A stretch of DNA of 64,000 bases from NCBI GenBank assembly GCA_036268775.1, contig DATATM010000004.1, positions 1 through 64,000 on the forward strand, in the 5' to 3' direction. A program made the translations under genes and the position numbers. This document shows positions 42,368 to 50,496 of the stretch, piece after piece. This DNA is from DASZIT01 sp036268775. Its GTDB lineage: Bacteria; Actinomycetota; Acidimicrobiia; Acidimicrobiales; RAAP-2. The notes beneath the pieces are model-generated. The model was not told where the DNA came from. It made no database searches and saw nothing but the letters and a program-made list of their open reading frames with translations. Numbering within the stretch: position 1 is the stretch's first letter; each line of letters opens with the position of its first letter.

Positions 42368-43183
42368 ATGGGGACGGAGGCGATGATCCAACTCACCGGG
42401 CTCCGAGTGGAGTTCGCGCCGGTGGTCGCCCTCGGCGGCGTGGACCTGGAGGTGGCGGCGGGGGAATGGGTGAGTTTGATCGGGGCCAACGGCGCCGGCA
42501 AGACCACCCTCCTTCGCTCCCTCGCCCACCTCGAGGCCCACCAGGGCTCGGTGTCGATTGACGGCAGTGCCCTCGCCGAGTTGTCCCGCCGACGCCGGGC
42601 CCGGTTGGTGGCCTACGTCCCCCAGCAACCCGACCTCCCCCCCGACATGTCGGTGATCGACTACACCCTGCTCGGACGCACCCCCCACATCGGCTATTTC
42701 GGGGTCGAGACCCGGGAAGACCTTCGGCACTGCATCGACCTGCTCGAACGGCTCGGGTTGGTCCGGATGGCCGACCGCCATCTGGCCACCCTTTCGGGCG
42801 GCGAACTCCAGCGGGTGGTGCTGGCCCGGGCCCTGGCCCAGGACGCCCCGGTGCTGTTGCTCGACGAGCCGACCAGTGCGCTGGACCTGGGCCGGCGGGT
42901 CGACGCCCTGGAGCTGGTGGACGAGGTCCGCCACGAGCGGGGCCTCACCATCCTCAGCGCCATGCACGACCTCACGTTGGCCGCCCAGTTCGCCGACCGC
43001 CTGGTGCTGCTGTCGGAGGGCAGGGTGGCATCGGCCGGTCCGGCGGCGGAAGTCCTGGAGGAGGCGTCGCTGACCCGGCACTTCGGTGGCCGGGTCCAAG
43101 TACTCATCACCGACGACGGAGAGCTGGTGGTCGTACCCCGACGAGCCAGACCAACCAGGAGGATGCAATGCCAGATGGCCTAG
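42368..43183 (+). CDS. btuD: Corrinoid ABC transporter ATP-binding protein
   Basis: A 271-residue ABC ATPase. Walker A is LIGANGAGKTTLL, the Q-loop region is VAYVPQQPDL, the signature is ATLSGGELQRVVLARAL, Walker B is VLLLDEPTSALD, and the switch histidine is in AMHDLTLAA. These match the BtuD/FecE group. ATG 42368 is immediately after the btuC stop; translation may start at the ATG three residues later. Its 3' end overlaps cobO by 16 bases. Confidence 0.93.
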   Translation: MGTEAMIQLTGLRVEFAPVVALGGVDLEVAAGEWVSLIGANGAGKTTLLRSLAHLEAHQGSVSIDGSALAELSRRRRARLVAYVPQQPDLPPDMSVIDYTLLGRTPHIGYFGVETREDLRHCIDLLERLGLVRMADRHLATLSGGELQRVVLARALAQDAPVLLLDEPTSALDLGRRVDALELVDEVRHERGLTILSAMHDLTLAAQFADRLVLLSEGRVASAGPAAEVLEEASLTRHFGGRVQVLITDDGELVVVPRRARPTRRMQCQMA

Positions 43184-43743
43184 TACCGCTGCCCACCCAC
43201 CTCGAGCCCGACCGCCCGTCGGTCCGGGTGAAGTCGCTGGTCCTCCTCAACACCGGTGACGGTAAAGGGAAGTCGTCCGCCGCCTTCGGGGTGATGGGGC
43301 GGGCCTGGGCCCGCGGCTGGACCGTGGGTGTCGTCCAGTTCGTGAAGGGCGGCAAATGGAAAGTGGGCGAGCGAAAGCTGGCCGAGCACCTGGGAATCGA
43401 ATGGCAGACCTTGGGCGACGGGTTCACCTGGGAGTCGGCCGACCTCGATGAGACGGAGGCCAAGGGCCGGCATGCCTGGGAAGTGGCCCGGGAGAAGCTG
43501 GCGTCCGGGCGCTACGACATGCTCATCTTCGATGAGCTGACCTATGCGGTGTCCTATGGCTGGGTGCCGGTTGCCGACGTGGTCGAGGCGGTGGTCAACC
43601 GGGCCCCCACCACCAACGTGATCATCACCGGGCGCCATGCCCCGGCCGAGTTCGTCGAGATGGCCGACACCGTCACCGAGATGACCATGGTCAAGCACGC
43701 CTACCGGCGCGGGATCCGGGCGGTGAAGGGCATCGAGTACTGA
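43168..43743 (+). CDS. cobO: Corrinoid adenosyltransferase (CobA/CobO type)
   Basis: The 191-residue P-loop enzyme transfers the adenosyl group from ATP to reduced cob(I)alamin or cobinamide. The ATP loop is LNTGDGKGKSSAAFG (the family's inverted P-loop use), followed by GVVQFVKGGKW and YDMLIFDELTYAVSYGW, with NVIITGRHAP at the end. A good ribosome site, AGGAGG, precedes ATG 43168, inside the btuD end. The stop overlaps the cbiZ start by one base. It makes imported corrinoids usable and is needed before CbiZ and CobU act. Confidence 0.95.
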   Translation: MPDGLVPLPTHLEPDRPSVRVKSLVLLNTGDGKGKSSAAFGVMGRAWARGWTVGVVQFVKGGKWKVGERKLAEHLGIEWQTLGDGFTWESADLDETEAKGRHAWEVAREKLASGRYDMLIFDELTYAVSYGWVPVADVVEAVVNRAPTTNVIITGRHAPAEFVEMADTVTEMTMVKHAYRRGIRAVKGIEY

Positions 43744-44381
43744 TGATCTCCGAGCTGCGGACGGTAACCGAGTCGGGTGGCTCGCTTCCGGTGCTGGTCT
43801 GGAACCTGGCCGTCCCGATGATGGCCGCCTCCACCGCCCCGTCGGGCGGGGGCCTGGGGCTCCGGCACTGGGTGCTCAATGCCCAGGTCGCCGACGACTA
43901 CGGCCGATGTGATCCCGAAGACCACGTGGCCGGCCTGGCCCTCGGGCTCGGCCTCTCCGGTCCGGGGGTGGGGATGCTGACCGCTGCCGATGTCACCGGC
44001 GCCCGGCAGGCGGCCGACAGCCGGGCGGAGGTGGAGGTCACGGTGGGGATCTCCCTCCCGACGTGGGCCGCCGCCCCGGGCGAGACGCCGGGCCGGAAGG
44101 AGGCGCCCCTCGGCACCATCAACGTGGTCGCCTTCCTCCCCGAGCGCCTCTCGGACGCCGCCCTGCTCAACGCGCTGTGCACGGTCACCGAGGCCAAGGC
44201 TCAGGCCCTGTTCGATGCCGGGGTGAAGGGCACCGGGACGGCGTCCGACGCGGTGGCCATTCTCTGCCTGGCCGCCGGACCACCCCACCGGTTCGGTGGA
44301 CCCCGCTCCACCTGGGGCAGCCGCTTGGCCCGGGCGGTCCACGCTGCGGTGTTGGACGGTTGCACCCAGGGCGCACGGTGA
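43743..44381 (+). CDS. cbiZ: Adenosylcobinamide amidohydrolase
   Basis: The 212-residue CbiZ enzyme cuts the aminopropanol amide of adenosylcobinamide (and pseudo-B12) to release adenosylcobyric acid. Family motifs are HWVLNAQVADDYGRCDPEDH, GVGMLTAADV, GTINVVAFLPERLSDAALLN, and TEAKAQALFDAGVKGTGTAS. It is the usual length for the family. In known systems CbiZ allows an organism to strip unsuitable lower ligands and rebuild its own cobamide, which fits the presence of cbiB, cobU, cobS and bluB-cobT beside it. The stop overlaps the cobU start as GTGA. Confidence 0.93.
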   Translation: MISELRTVTESGGSLPVLVWNLAVPMMAASTAPSGGGLGLRHWVLNAQVADDYGRCDPEDHVAGLALGLGLSGPGVGMLTAADVTGARQAADSRAEVEVTVGISLPTWAAAPGETPGRKEAPLGTINVVAFLPERLSDAALLNALCTVTEAKAQALFDAGVKGTGTASDAVAILCLAAGPPHRFGGPRSTWGSRLARAVHAAVLDGCTQGAR

Positions 44382-44872
44382 TCATCCTGGTACTCGGGGG
44401 AGCCCGCTCCGGCAAGTCGGCCTTCGCCGAGCGGTTGGTGGCCCGGTTCCCCGGGCCGGTGACCTACGTCGCCACCCTGGAGGTCGGCGACGACCCGGAA
44501 TTAGAGGAGCGGGTGGCCGCCCACCGGCAGCGACGACCGGCCGACTGGTCGACCGTCGAACCGGGAGCCGATCTTCCCGGGGCCCTTTCCGGACTCTCGG
44601 GGACTGCACTGGTCGATTCCCTCGGACCTTGGGTGGCCGCCGGTGCGATCGCCGATCCCGGTCCCCTGTGCGTTGCTCTCGCCCAGCGATCAGGCGCCAC
44701 CGTGGTGGTGTCGGAAGAGGTGGGACTCGGGGTCCATCCGTCCTCGGAAGCCGGGCGCCACTTCCGGGATCGGCTCGGGGTGGTCAACCAGGCCCTGGCC
44801 GACGTCGCCGACCAGGTGGTGCTGGTGGTGGCTGGTCGGGGGCTGTCCCTCAGAGCTCCGGACGACACTTGA
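44378..44872 (+). CDS. cobU: Adenosylcobinamide kinase/guanylyltransferase
   Basis: This 164-residue enzyme phosphorylates adenosylcobinamide and then transfers GMP to give AdoCbi-GDP. The P-loop is LVLGGARSGKSAFAE; the guanylylated-histidine region is VAAHRQRRPADWSTVE; VVVSEEVGLGVHP and the RDRLGVVNQALAD segment follow, all typical of CobU. The start is GTG 44378 (ribosome site weak, translation probably coupled to cbiZ); upstream in-frame codons belong to the cbiZ shadow. The stop overlaps the cobS start. Confidence 0.93.
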   Translation: MIILVLGGARSGKSAFAERLVARFPGPVTYVATLEVGDDPELEERVAAHRQRRPADWSTVEPGADLPGALSGLSGTALVDSLGPWVAAGAIADPGPLCVALAQRSGATVVVSEEVGLGVHPSSEAGRHFRDRLGVVNQALADVADQVVLVVAGRGLSLRAPDDT

Positions 44873-45594
44873 TGCGTCGGGCCCTCGCCTTCCTCACCCC
44901 GTTCGGCGTTTCGGCGGCGCCGAGTTCGACCACCTTCGGGTGGTTCCCTCTGGTGGGGGCGGCGATCGGCCTGGCCGTCGGTGGGGTGTGGTGGGCGGCC
45001 GACCGGGCCTGGCCGCCGGTCGTTGCCGCTGCGGTGACGGTCTCCGCCGACATCGGGTTGACCGGCTATCTGCACCTCGATGGTCTGGCGGACAGTGCTG
45101 ACGGCCTCCTGCCTCCGCTGACCCGGCCGAGACGCCTCGACGCCATGCGGGATCCGGCGGTAGGAGCCTTCGGGGCGGTCACCGTTATCGCAGTGCTGCT
45201 GCTGCGTTTCGGCGCTTTGGCCTCGACGCCGGCCGCGCCGCTGGTGGTGGCCGGGTTGTGGTGCGGCTCGCGCACCGGGATGGTGGTGATCGCCCGTACC
45301 CTCCGGTACGCCCGGCCGGAAGGCGGACTGGTCACCGCCTTCGTTCCCACCTCGCCATCCCGATGGACGGCGGGGACCGCCCTGTTCGCCCTGGCCGGGG
45401 TGGCCCTGGCATTGATCCTCGCCGCCCTCGGCCATCGGACCCGAGGGTTGGCGGCGGTGGGAGCGGAAGCCGCGGCGGTTGCCGCGGTGGCCTGGCTGTC
45501 GCAGCGCCGGATTGGCGGGTTCACCGGCGACGTGCTGGGCGCCGCCGGGGTGGTGGGGGAGACGGTTGGGCTCCTGGTGCTGGCGGCCCGATGA
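44872..45594 (+). CDS. cobS: Adenosylcobinamide-GDP ribazoletransferase (cobalamin synthase)
   Basis: This 240-residue polytopic membrane enzyme joins AdoCbi-GDP and alpha-ribazole(-phosphate) to give adenosylcobalamin(-phosphate). It starts ALAFLTPFGV; the catalytic acidic motif GYLHLDGLADSADGLL and the downstream RRLDAMRDPAVGAFGAVTVI are both strongly conserved. Five to six membrane segments are visible. The start is ATG 44872, overlapping the cobU stop as TGATG, and the stop overlaps the cbiB start. Confidence 0.93.
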   Translation: MRRALAFLTPFGVSAAPSSTTFGWFPLVGAAIGLAVGGVWWAADRAWPPVVAAAVTVSADIGLTGYLHLDGLADSADGLLPPLTRPRRLDAMRDPAVGAFGAVTVIAVLLLRFGALASTPAAPLVVAGLWCGSRTGMVVIARTLRYARPEGGLVTAFVPTSPSRWTAGTALFALAGVALALILAALGHRTRGLAAVGAEAAAVAAVAWLSQRRIGGFTGDVLGAAGVVGETVGLLVLAAR

Positions 45595-46514
45595 GAACGA
45601 CCCACCCGACCGCTCTGCCCCGACCGTTGGCGGCGGCGATGGGCATCGCCCTTGACCGGATGGCGCACGAGCCGCCCGACAACTTGCACCCGGTCGTCCG
45701 GTTCGGCCGGGCGATGGCCGGAGTCGAAGACCGGCTGTATCGCGACAGCCGCACCGCCGGGGTGGTTCACGCCGCCGCCGGCGTAGCCCTCGGCGTCGGG
45801 GCCGGAGCCGCGTTGGGATCGACGACCGTCGCCACCGGGCTGGCGGTGGCGCACCGGGCGCTGGCCGAGGCCGCCACCGCCATCGGCCGGTGCCTGGAGG
45901 CGGGAGACCTGGATGGGGCCCGGCAGCGGCTGCCCTCGATGGTCGGCCGCGATCCCGACGGTCTCGACGCCAAAGAGGTGGCCCGGGCGGTGGTCGAATC
46001 GGTGGCGGAGAACACGGTGGACGCGGTGATCGCGCCGGCCTGGTGGGGAGCGGTGGCCGGCGCTCCCGGCGCCCTCGGGTTCCGGGCGGTCAACACCCTG
46101 GACTCCATGGTGGGCCACCGATCTGCCCGCTACGGCCGCTACGGATGGGCCAGTGCCCGGGCCGACGACGTGATGGCCTTCGTCCCGGCCCGGCTCACTG
46201 CGGGGCTGGTGGTTCTGGTCCGGCCACCGGCGACCCGAGAGGTGTGGCGGGCGGTGCGGACCCAGGCTCCCGCCCACCCGTCGCCGAACTCGGGAGTGGC
46301 CGAAGCCGCCTTCGCCGCCGCCCTGGGGCTTCGACTCGGGGGACTCAGCCGCTACGGGGACCGCACCGAACTCCGCCCGCGGCTCGGAACCGGGCGGGCC
46401 GCCGAGCCCACCGACATCGCCCGGGCGGTCCGCCTGTCCCTCGACGTCGGCACCGCCATGGCGCTCGGGCTCGGGGTGGTCGGCGCCTGGCAGTGGAGGC
46501 GGTCGCCCCGATGA
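45591..46514 (+). CDS. cbiB: Adenosylcobinamide(-phosphate) synthase
   Basis: This 307-residue membrane protein (CbiB in Salmonella, CobD in Pseudomonas naming) attaches aminopropanol phosphate to cobyric acid. Its motifs are PPDNLHPVVRFGRAM, GRDPDGLDAKEVARAVVESV, AENTVDAVIAPAWWGAVAG, and FRAVNTLDSMVGHRSARYGR. The start is ATG 45591, overlapping the cobS stop. The C-terminal part PSPNSGVAEAAFAAALGLRL is also conserved. Together with the next gene, which should provide aminopropanol phosphate, it would reuse the cobyric acid released by CbiZ or made by CobQ. Confidence 0.93.
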   Translation: MRTTHPTALPRPLAAAMGIALDRMAHEPPDNLHPVVRFGRAMAGVEDRLYRDSRTAGVVHAAAGVALGVGAGAALGSTTVATGLAVAHRALAEAATAIGRCLEAGDLDGARQRLPSMVGRDPDGLDAKEVARAVVESVAENTVDAVIAPAWWGAVAGAPGALGFRAVNTLDSMVGHRSARYGRYGWASARADDVMAFVPARLTAGLVVLVRPPATREVWRAVRTQAPAHPSPNSGVAEAAFAAALGLRLGGLSRYGDRTELRPRLGTGRAAEPTDIARAVRLSLDVGTAMALGLGVVGAWQWRRSPR

Positions 46515-47428
46515 GCCGGAGACCCATCAACCTCCCGAGGGCCGGTGCCCACGGGGGAGACGGTGGCGCCATCGCCGCCGCTTTGGGCGTGGCCCCCGAA
46601 GCGGTCCTCGACCTTTCCCAGTCGCTCAACCCGGTGGCGCCCGACCCGACCCCGGTGGTGGGCCGCCACCTGGGCGAGATCCGACGGTACCCGGACCCGA
46701 GCCGAGCTTCCGCCGCGCTGGCCGAGGCCATCGGTGTCGGCCGGGACCGGCTCCTGCTCACCAACGGCGGGGCGGAGGCCATCGCCCTGGTCGCCGCCGA
46801 GCTGGGGGGCTGGGTCACCGAGCCGGAGTTCGCCCTCCATCCCCGAGGGGCCGGGCCGCGGTGGCGTTCGAATCCCCACAACCCGACCGGCCTGCTGGCC
46901 GCCGACGGCGACACCGCCGAAGTCTGGGACGAGGCCTTCTTCCCCCTGGCCACCGGCAAATGGACCCGGGGGGATCCAGGCGCAGTGGTGGTTGGCTCAC
47001 TCACCAAGCTGCTGGCCTGCCCCGGGCTCCGGCTCGGCTACGTAGTGGGCGACCCCGCCCTGGTGGAGGCCTGCCGGCGTCGTCAGTCGGCCTGGTCGGT
47101 GAACAGCCTCGCCGTCGCGGCGTTGCCCGACCTCCTCGACACCGTCGACCTCCCCGCTTGGTCGGCGGAGGTGGCCGTCCTCCGCGCCCAGTTGGTCGGC
47201 GAGTTGGCGTCCCATGGGCTCTCGACCCGGCCATCCGATGCCAACTGGGTGTTGGTCGACCGGGTCGGGCTGCGGGAGCTCCTCGCCCCTCACGGGATCG
47301 CGGTGCGTGACTGTTCGAATTTCGGCCTGCCCGGGGTGACCCGGGTGGCGGTGCCCGACGCTGGTGGCCTCGAGCGGCTTGCCACCGCTCTGGGTCGCAT
47401 CGATCTCGAGGCCGGGCGGCAGCCATGA
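46511..47428 (+). CDS. cobC: Threonine-phosphate decarboxylase-like PLP enzyme (short form)
   Basis: A fold-type I aminotransferase-like protein of 305 residues that should decarboxylate L-threonine-O-3-phosphate to (R)-1-amino-2-propanol-O-2-phosphate for CbiB. The start resembles the family (GAHGGDGGAIAAALGVAPEA; LDLSQSLNPVAP). The PLP lysine is in GSLTKLLACPGLRLGYVVG, and NPHNPTGLL is present. It is 50-60 residues shorter than typical members, because the segment between the glycine-rich PLP phosphate region and NPHNPTG is largely missing (EFALHPRGAGPRW only). Activity is therefore less certain than for its neighbours. The start and stop overlap both flanking genes by four bases. Confidence 0.8.
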   Translation: MSRRPINLPRAGAHGGDGGAIAAALGVAPEAVLDLSQSLNPVAPDPTPVVGRHLGEIRRYPDPSRASAALAEAIGVGRDRLLLTNGGAEAIALVAAELGGWVTEPEFALHPRGAGPRWRSNPHNPTGLLAADGDTAEVWDEAFFPLATGKWTRGDPGAVVVGSLTKLLACPGLRLGYVVGDPALVEACRRRQSAWSVNSLAVAALPDLLDTVDLPAWSAEVAVLRAQLVGELASHGLSTRPSDANWVLVDRVGLRELLAPHGIAVRDCSNFGLPGVTRVAVPDAGGLERLATALGRIDLEAGRQP

Positions 47429-49188
47429 GCTGGCCCCGACCGGTTCCGGTGGTCGGCGACCCGACGTCGGCGGCCCAGCGTGCCGCCCTCCCGGGTGGAT
47501 GGGCATTCGCTCCCGAGCAGCGCGACGCCCTCTACGCCATCTTGGGCGCACGGCGGGACATCCGGCGGTTCCGACCCGATGGAATCGATCCCACTGTCCT
47601 CCGCCGGATCCTCGGGGCCGCCCACGCGGCGCCATCGGTGGGCCATTCCCAGCCCTGGCGGTTCGTGGTGGTGACTGACCCGGCCACCCGCGAGCGGGCC
47701 GGGTTGATGGCCGACCGAGAACGTCACCGCCAGGCTTCCGCGCTGGAAGCCGCGGCCGAGCGCCAGATGCTCGATCTCCAGCTGGACGGAATCCGCGAAG
47801 CCCCGGTCGGAGTGGTGGTGTGCTGTGACCGGCGGGCCCGGGCCGAGGGCGTGCTCGGCCGGGCGACGTTCGTGGATGCCGACCTCTGGTCGTGTGCCTG
47901 TGCCATCGAGAACCTGTGGTTGGTGGCCCGGGCCGAGGGGCTCGGGGTCGGCTGGGTCACCCTGTTTCGGCCCGAGGAGCTGGCGGCGCTGCTCGGACTC
48001 CCTGCCGGCGTCGAGACCCTGGGCTGGCTGTGCGTCGGCTGGCCCGACGAACGCCCCCCGGAACCCGGGCTCGAGCGAGCGGGTTGGTCGCATCGACAAC
48101 CGCTCGACGACGTGGTCATCCACGAGCGGTGGCCGTCCGATGCCCGACCCGCCCCCACCTCGAGACTGCGAGCGCCCGACCCGGCCGCGGTGGTCGGGGC
48201 GAGGGACAGCGCCGACAGTTTGTTGACCCCACCCGGGTCCCTCGGCGTCCTCGATCGGGCGCTGGAACGCCTCGACGCGCTGGGCCAAGAAGAGGAGGTG
48301 AGTGTGGGCGGTGTCATCGCTGCCGCCGATCACCCGGTGGTGCGCCACCGGATCTCGACCTTCCCGGCCTCGGTGACCCGGGAGATCCTGGAGGCGACGA
48401 TCTCGGGCGAGTCGCTCGGGGCCGCCACCGCCCGGGCCGTCGGGGCAGAACTGATGATCATCGACGCCGGGGTCGAGGGTGGGCCGGTGCCGAGTGCCAT
48501 CCGACTGAGGCCCGAGGACCAACGCGGCGACCTGGTCACTACCGACGCCCTGTCGGCGGCGGATGTCGATCGGCTCCTGGCCGGCGGTCGTCGCCTGGGG
48601 CAGGGGCTCGGCCGTCCGGTGATCGTCCTCGGCGAGGTTGGGATCGGCAACACCACGGTGGCGGCGGCACTGGGCGCCGCCCAACTCGAACTGGAGGCGG
48701 ACGAGGTGCTCGGACTCGGGGCGGGGGGAGACTCGGGAACCCTGGAGCGAAAGCGGTCGACCATCGCTACCGCCCTGTCCCGGGTGCGGAGCGATCGGGG
48801 GAGGCGACTGTCGGACCCACGGGTGGCGCTGGCCTGCCTCGGGGGACCGGAAATTGTGGTGCTGGCCGGCGTCGTGCTCGGCGCCGTCGAGCGTGGCTCC
48901 CTGGTGGTGTTGGACGGATTGGCCACCTCGGTGGCGGCGGTGGCGGCGGTGGAGCTCGAACCGGCCGCCGCCGCCCACCTGGTCGCCGGTCAGCGCAGCC
49001 GAGAGCGGATCCACCACCAAGTCCTTGCCCATTTGGGCGTCGAACCGCTCCTCGACCTCCGATTCCGGGCCGGCGAGGGCATCGGGGGGCTGCTGGCCGC
49101 TCAGATGCTCATCACCGCCGCCCGAGCCCGGGTTGCCGCCGGGAGGGTTGACGACATTGGGGCTGGCAACCCCACGACCTGGGGATAG
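47425..49188 (+). CDS. cobT: BluB-CobT fusion: dimethylbenzimidazole synthase and phosphoribosyltransferase
   Basis: This 587-residue protein joins two enzymes. Residues about 30-225 are BluB, which makes 5,6-dimethylbenzimidazole from reduced flavin: RRDIRRFRPDGIDPTVLRRI, AAPSVGHSQPWRF, and EGLGVGWVTLF. Residues about 240-580 are CobT, which converts that base and nicotinate mononucleotide to alpha-ribazole-5'-phosphate: LTPPGSLGVLDRALERL, AADHPVV, IIDAGVEG, VIVLGEVGIGNTTVAAAL, and the catalytic glutamate in RAGEGIGGLLAAQ. The fusion would deliver the unstable product straight on. It is the last gene of the riboswitch operon; cobC-type phosphatase is not seen here. Confidence 0.92.
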   Translation: MSWPRPVPVVGDPTSAAQRAALPGGWAFAPEQRDALYAILGARRDIRRFRPDGIDPTVLRRILGAAHAAPSVGHSQPWRFVVVTDPATRERAGLMADRERHRQASALEAAAERQMLDLQLDGIREAPVGVVVCCDRRARAEGVLGRATFVDADLWSCACAIENLWLVARAEGLGVGWVTLFRPEELAALLGLPAGVETLGWLCVGWPDERPPEPGLERAGWSHRQPLDDVVIHERWPSDARPAPTSRLRAPDPAAVVGARDSADSLLTPPGSLGVLDRALERLDALGQEEEVSVGGVIAAADHPVVRHRISTFPASVTREILEATISGESLGAATARAVGAELMIIDAGVEGGPVPSAIRLRPEDQRGDLVTTDALSAADVDRLLAGGRRLGQGLGRPVIVLGEVGIGNTTVAAALGAAQLELEADEVLGLGAGGDSGTLERKRSTIATALSRVRSDRGRRLSDPRVALACLGGPEIVVLAGVVLGAVERGSLVVLDGLATSVAAVAAVELEPAAAAHLVAGQRSRERIHHQVLAHLGVEPLLDLRFRAGEGIGGLLAAQMLITAARARVAAGRVDDIGAGNPTTWG

Positions 49189-49260
49189 TGCCCGGACCCC
49201 GGCTGCTGGGGGCGCCGGCATCACCAGGAAGGAATCCCCCAAGTGGTTGACTAGGCAGAC

Positions 49261-50469
49261 ATGCCCGAAAAGACCCCCACTCGCAGGCGCATCATCGTCG
49301 ACGGCTCCAACATTGCCACCGAGGGCCGGAGCCTCCCGAGCCTGGCTCAGCTGGACGAGGCGATCCAGACCTTCCTGGATGAATACGGCGGTTTCTCCAC
49401 CGCCGATGTGACGGTGGTGGTCGACGCCTCTTTCGGTCACCGGATCGACCCCTCCGAGCGGCCCGCCTTCGAAGAGGCCATCCTCCACGGGGAGATCGTT
49501 ACCCCTCCGGCCGGAGCCGTCGGCCGGGGAGACGGCTTCATTCTCCGGATCGCGGAGAAATCGGGAGCGTTGGTGCTGTCCAACGACTCATTCCAGGAGT
49601 TCCACGCCGAACGCCCGTGGCTGTTCGACGAGGGACGGCTCATCGGCGGGAAGCCGGTGCCCGGAGTCGGATGGGTGTTCACTCCCCGGACGCCGGTGCG
49701 GGGACCCAAGAGCCGGTCGGTGACCAGCCAGTCCCGCCGGGATGCCAAGGCGAGTGCCGCCGCCGACGCGGCCGACGGGGCCGGTGATGGTGACACCGAG
49801 GTCGAGGCGACGGCCGACAAGGCCACCAAGGGGGCCAAGGGAGCCAAGACCACCAAGGCCGGCACCGGCACCAAAGCCACCAAGGCGGTGAAGGCTGCCA
49901 AGTCCTCCGGGTCAACCAAGGCGGGCAAAGCGACCAAGTCCGCCAAGGCGGGGAAGGCGGCCGAACCCGCCAAAGTGACCAAGGCGGCCAAAGCCGGCAA
50001 GACCGCCAAGGCGACCAAGACTTCCAAGGCGGCGAAGGCTGCCAAGTCTGCCGAGTCGCCAGAGACTGTGAAGGCGGCCAAGACCACTAAGTCGGCGAAA
50101 GCCGGCAAGCGGGGCACCGAGACCGGAGGCAAGAAGGCGACCAAGGCCACCACCTCCACCAACAGTCCTCAACCGGCTCTGGAATCGTCGGGCCCGGCGC
50201 TGAACGATCCGATGACCTTCCTCACCTTCGTAGCCGACCATGCGATCGGCAGCCGCTTCGAGGGGACGGTGGTGTCCTTCACCTCTCACGGGGCTCACGT
50301 GGACGTCGGGAACATGCGGGCCCACATCCCACTGGCCGGCTTGGGCAATCCGCCCCCCAACAAGGCCCGGGACGTGCTGTCGAAGGGGGAGACCCGCCAG
50401 TTCGAGTTGGTGTCGCTGGATGCCGCCCGTCGGCGGGCCGCCCTCAAGCTTCCCGGCGTGCGGAGCTGA
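49261..50469 (+). CDS. NYN/PIN-type ribonuclease domain, Lys/Ala-rich linker and S1 RNA-binding domain
   Basis: This is a three-part protein of 402 residues from ATG 49261. Residues 9-140 look like a Zc3h12a-type NYN (PIN-like) RNase: the first acidic site is RRIIVDGSNIATEG, the second is VTVVVDASFGH, and the third is RGDGFILRIAEKSGALVLSN; the domain ends with GWVFTPR. Residues about 165-300 are a low-complexity stretch of Lys, Ala, Thr and Ser (KATKAVKAAKSSG-like repeats) resembling histone H1. Residues about 315-400 are an S1-like OB domain (GSRFEGTVVSFTSHGAHVDV). Likely a cytoplasmic endoribonuclease or RNA processing factor; the exact target is not known. Confidence 0.72.
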   Translation: MPEKTPTRRRIIVDGSNIATEGRSLPSLAQLDEAIQTFLDEYGGFSTADVTVVVDASFGHRIDPSERPAFEEAILHGEIVTPPAGAVGRGDGFILRIAEKSGALVLSNDSFQEFHAERPWLFDEGRLIGGKPVPGVGWVFTPRTPVRGPKSRSVTSQSRRDAKASAAADAADGAGDGDTEVEATADKATKGAKGAKTTKAGTGTKATKAVKAAKSSGSTKAGKATKSAKAGKAAEPAKVTKAAKAGKTAKATKTSKAAKAAKSAESPETVKAAKTTKSAKAGKRGTETGGKKATKATTSTNSPQPALESSGPALNDPMTFLTFVADHAIGSRFEGTVVSFTSHGAHVDVGNMRAHIPLAGLGNPPPNKARDVLSKGETRQFELVSLDAARRRAALKLPGVRS

Positions 50470-50496
50470 AGCTCTCACCCGATATTGTCCACTGTC

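Noticed and set aside
41066..43168. A 700-codon minus-strand frame opposite btuF-btuC-btuD
   Set aside because: It is antisense to three recognisable overlapping genes and shows no family motif.
46860..46880. A TTCGAATCC-like word resembling a tRNA T-arm
   Set aside because: It lies inside the decarboxylase-like gene, and no acceptor, D or anticodon stems can be formed around it.
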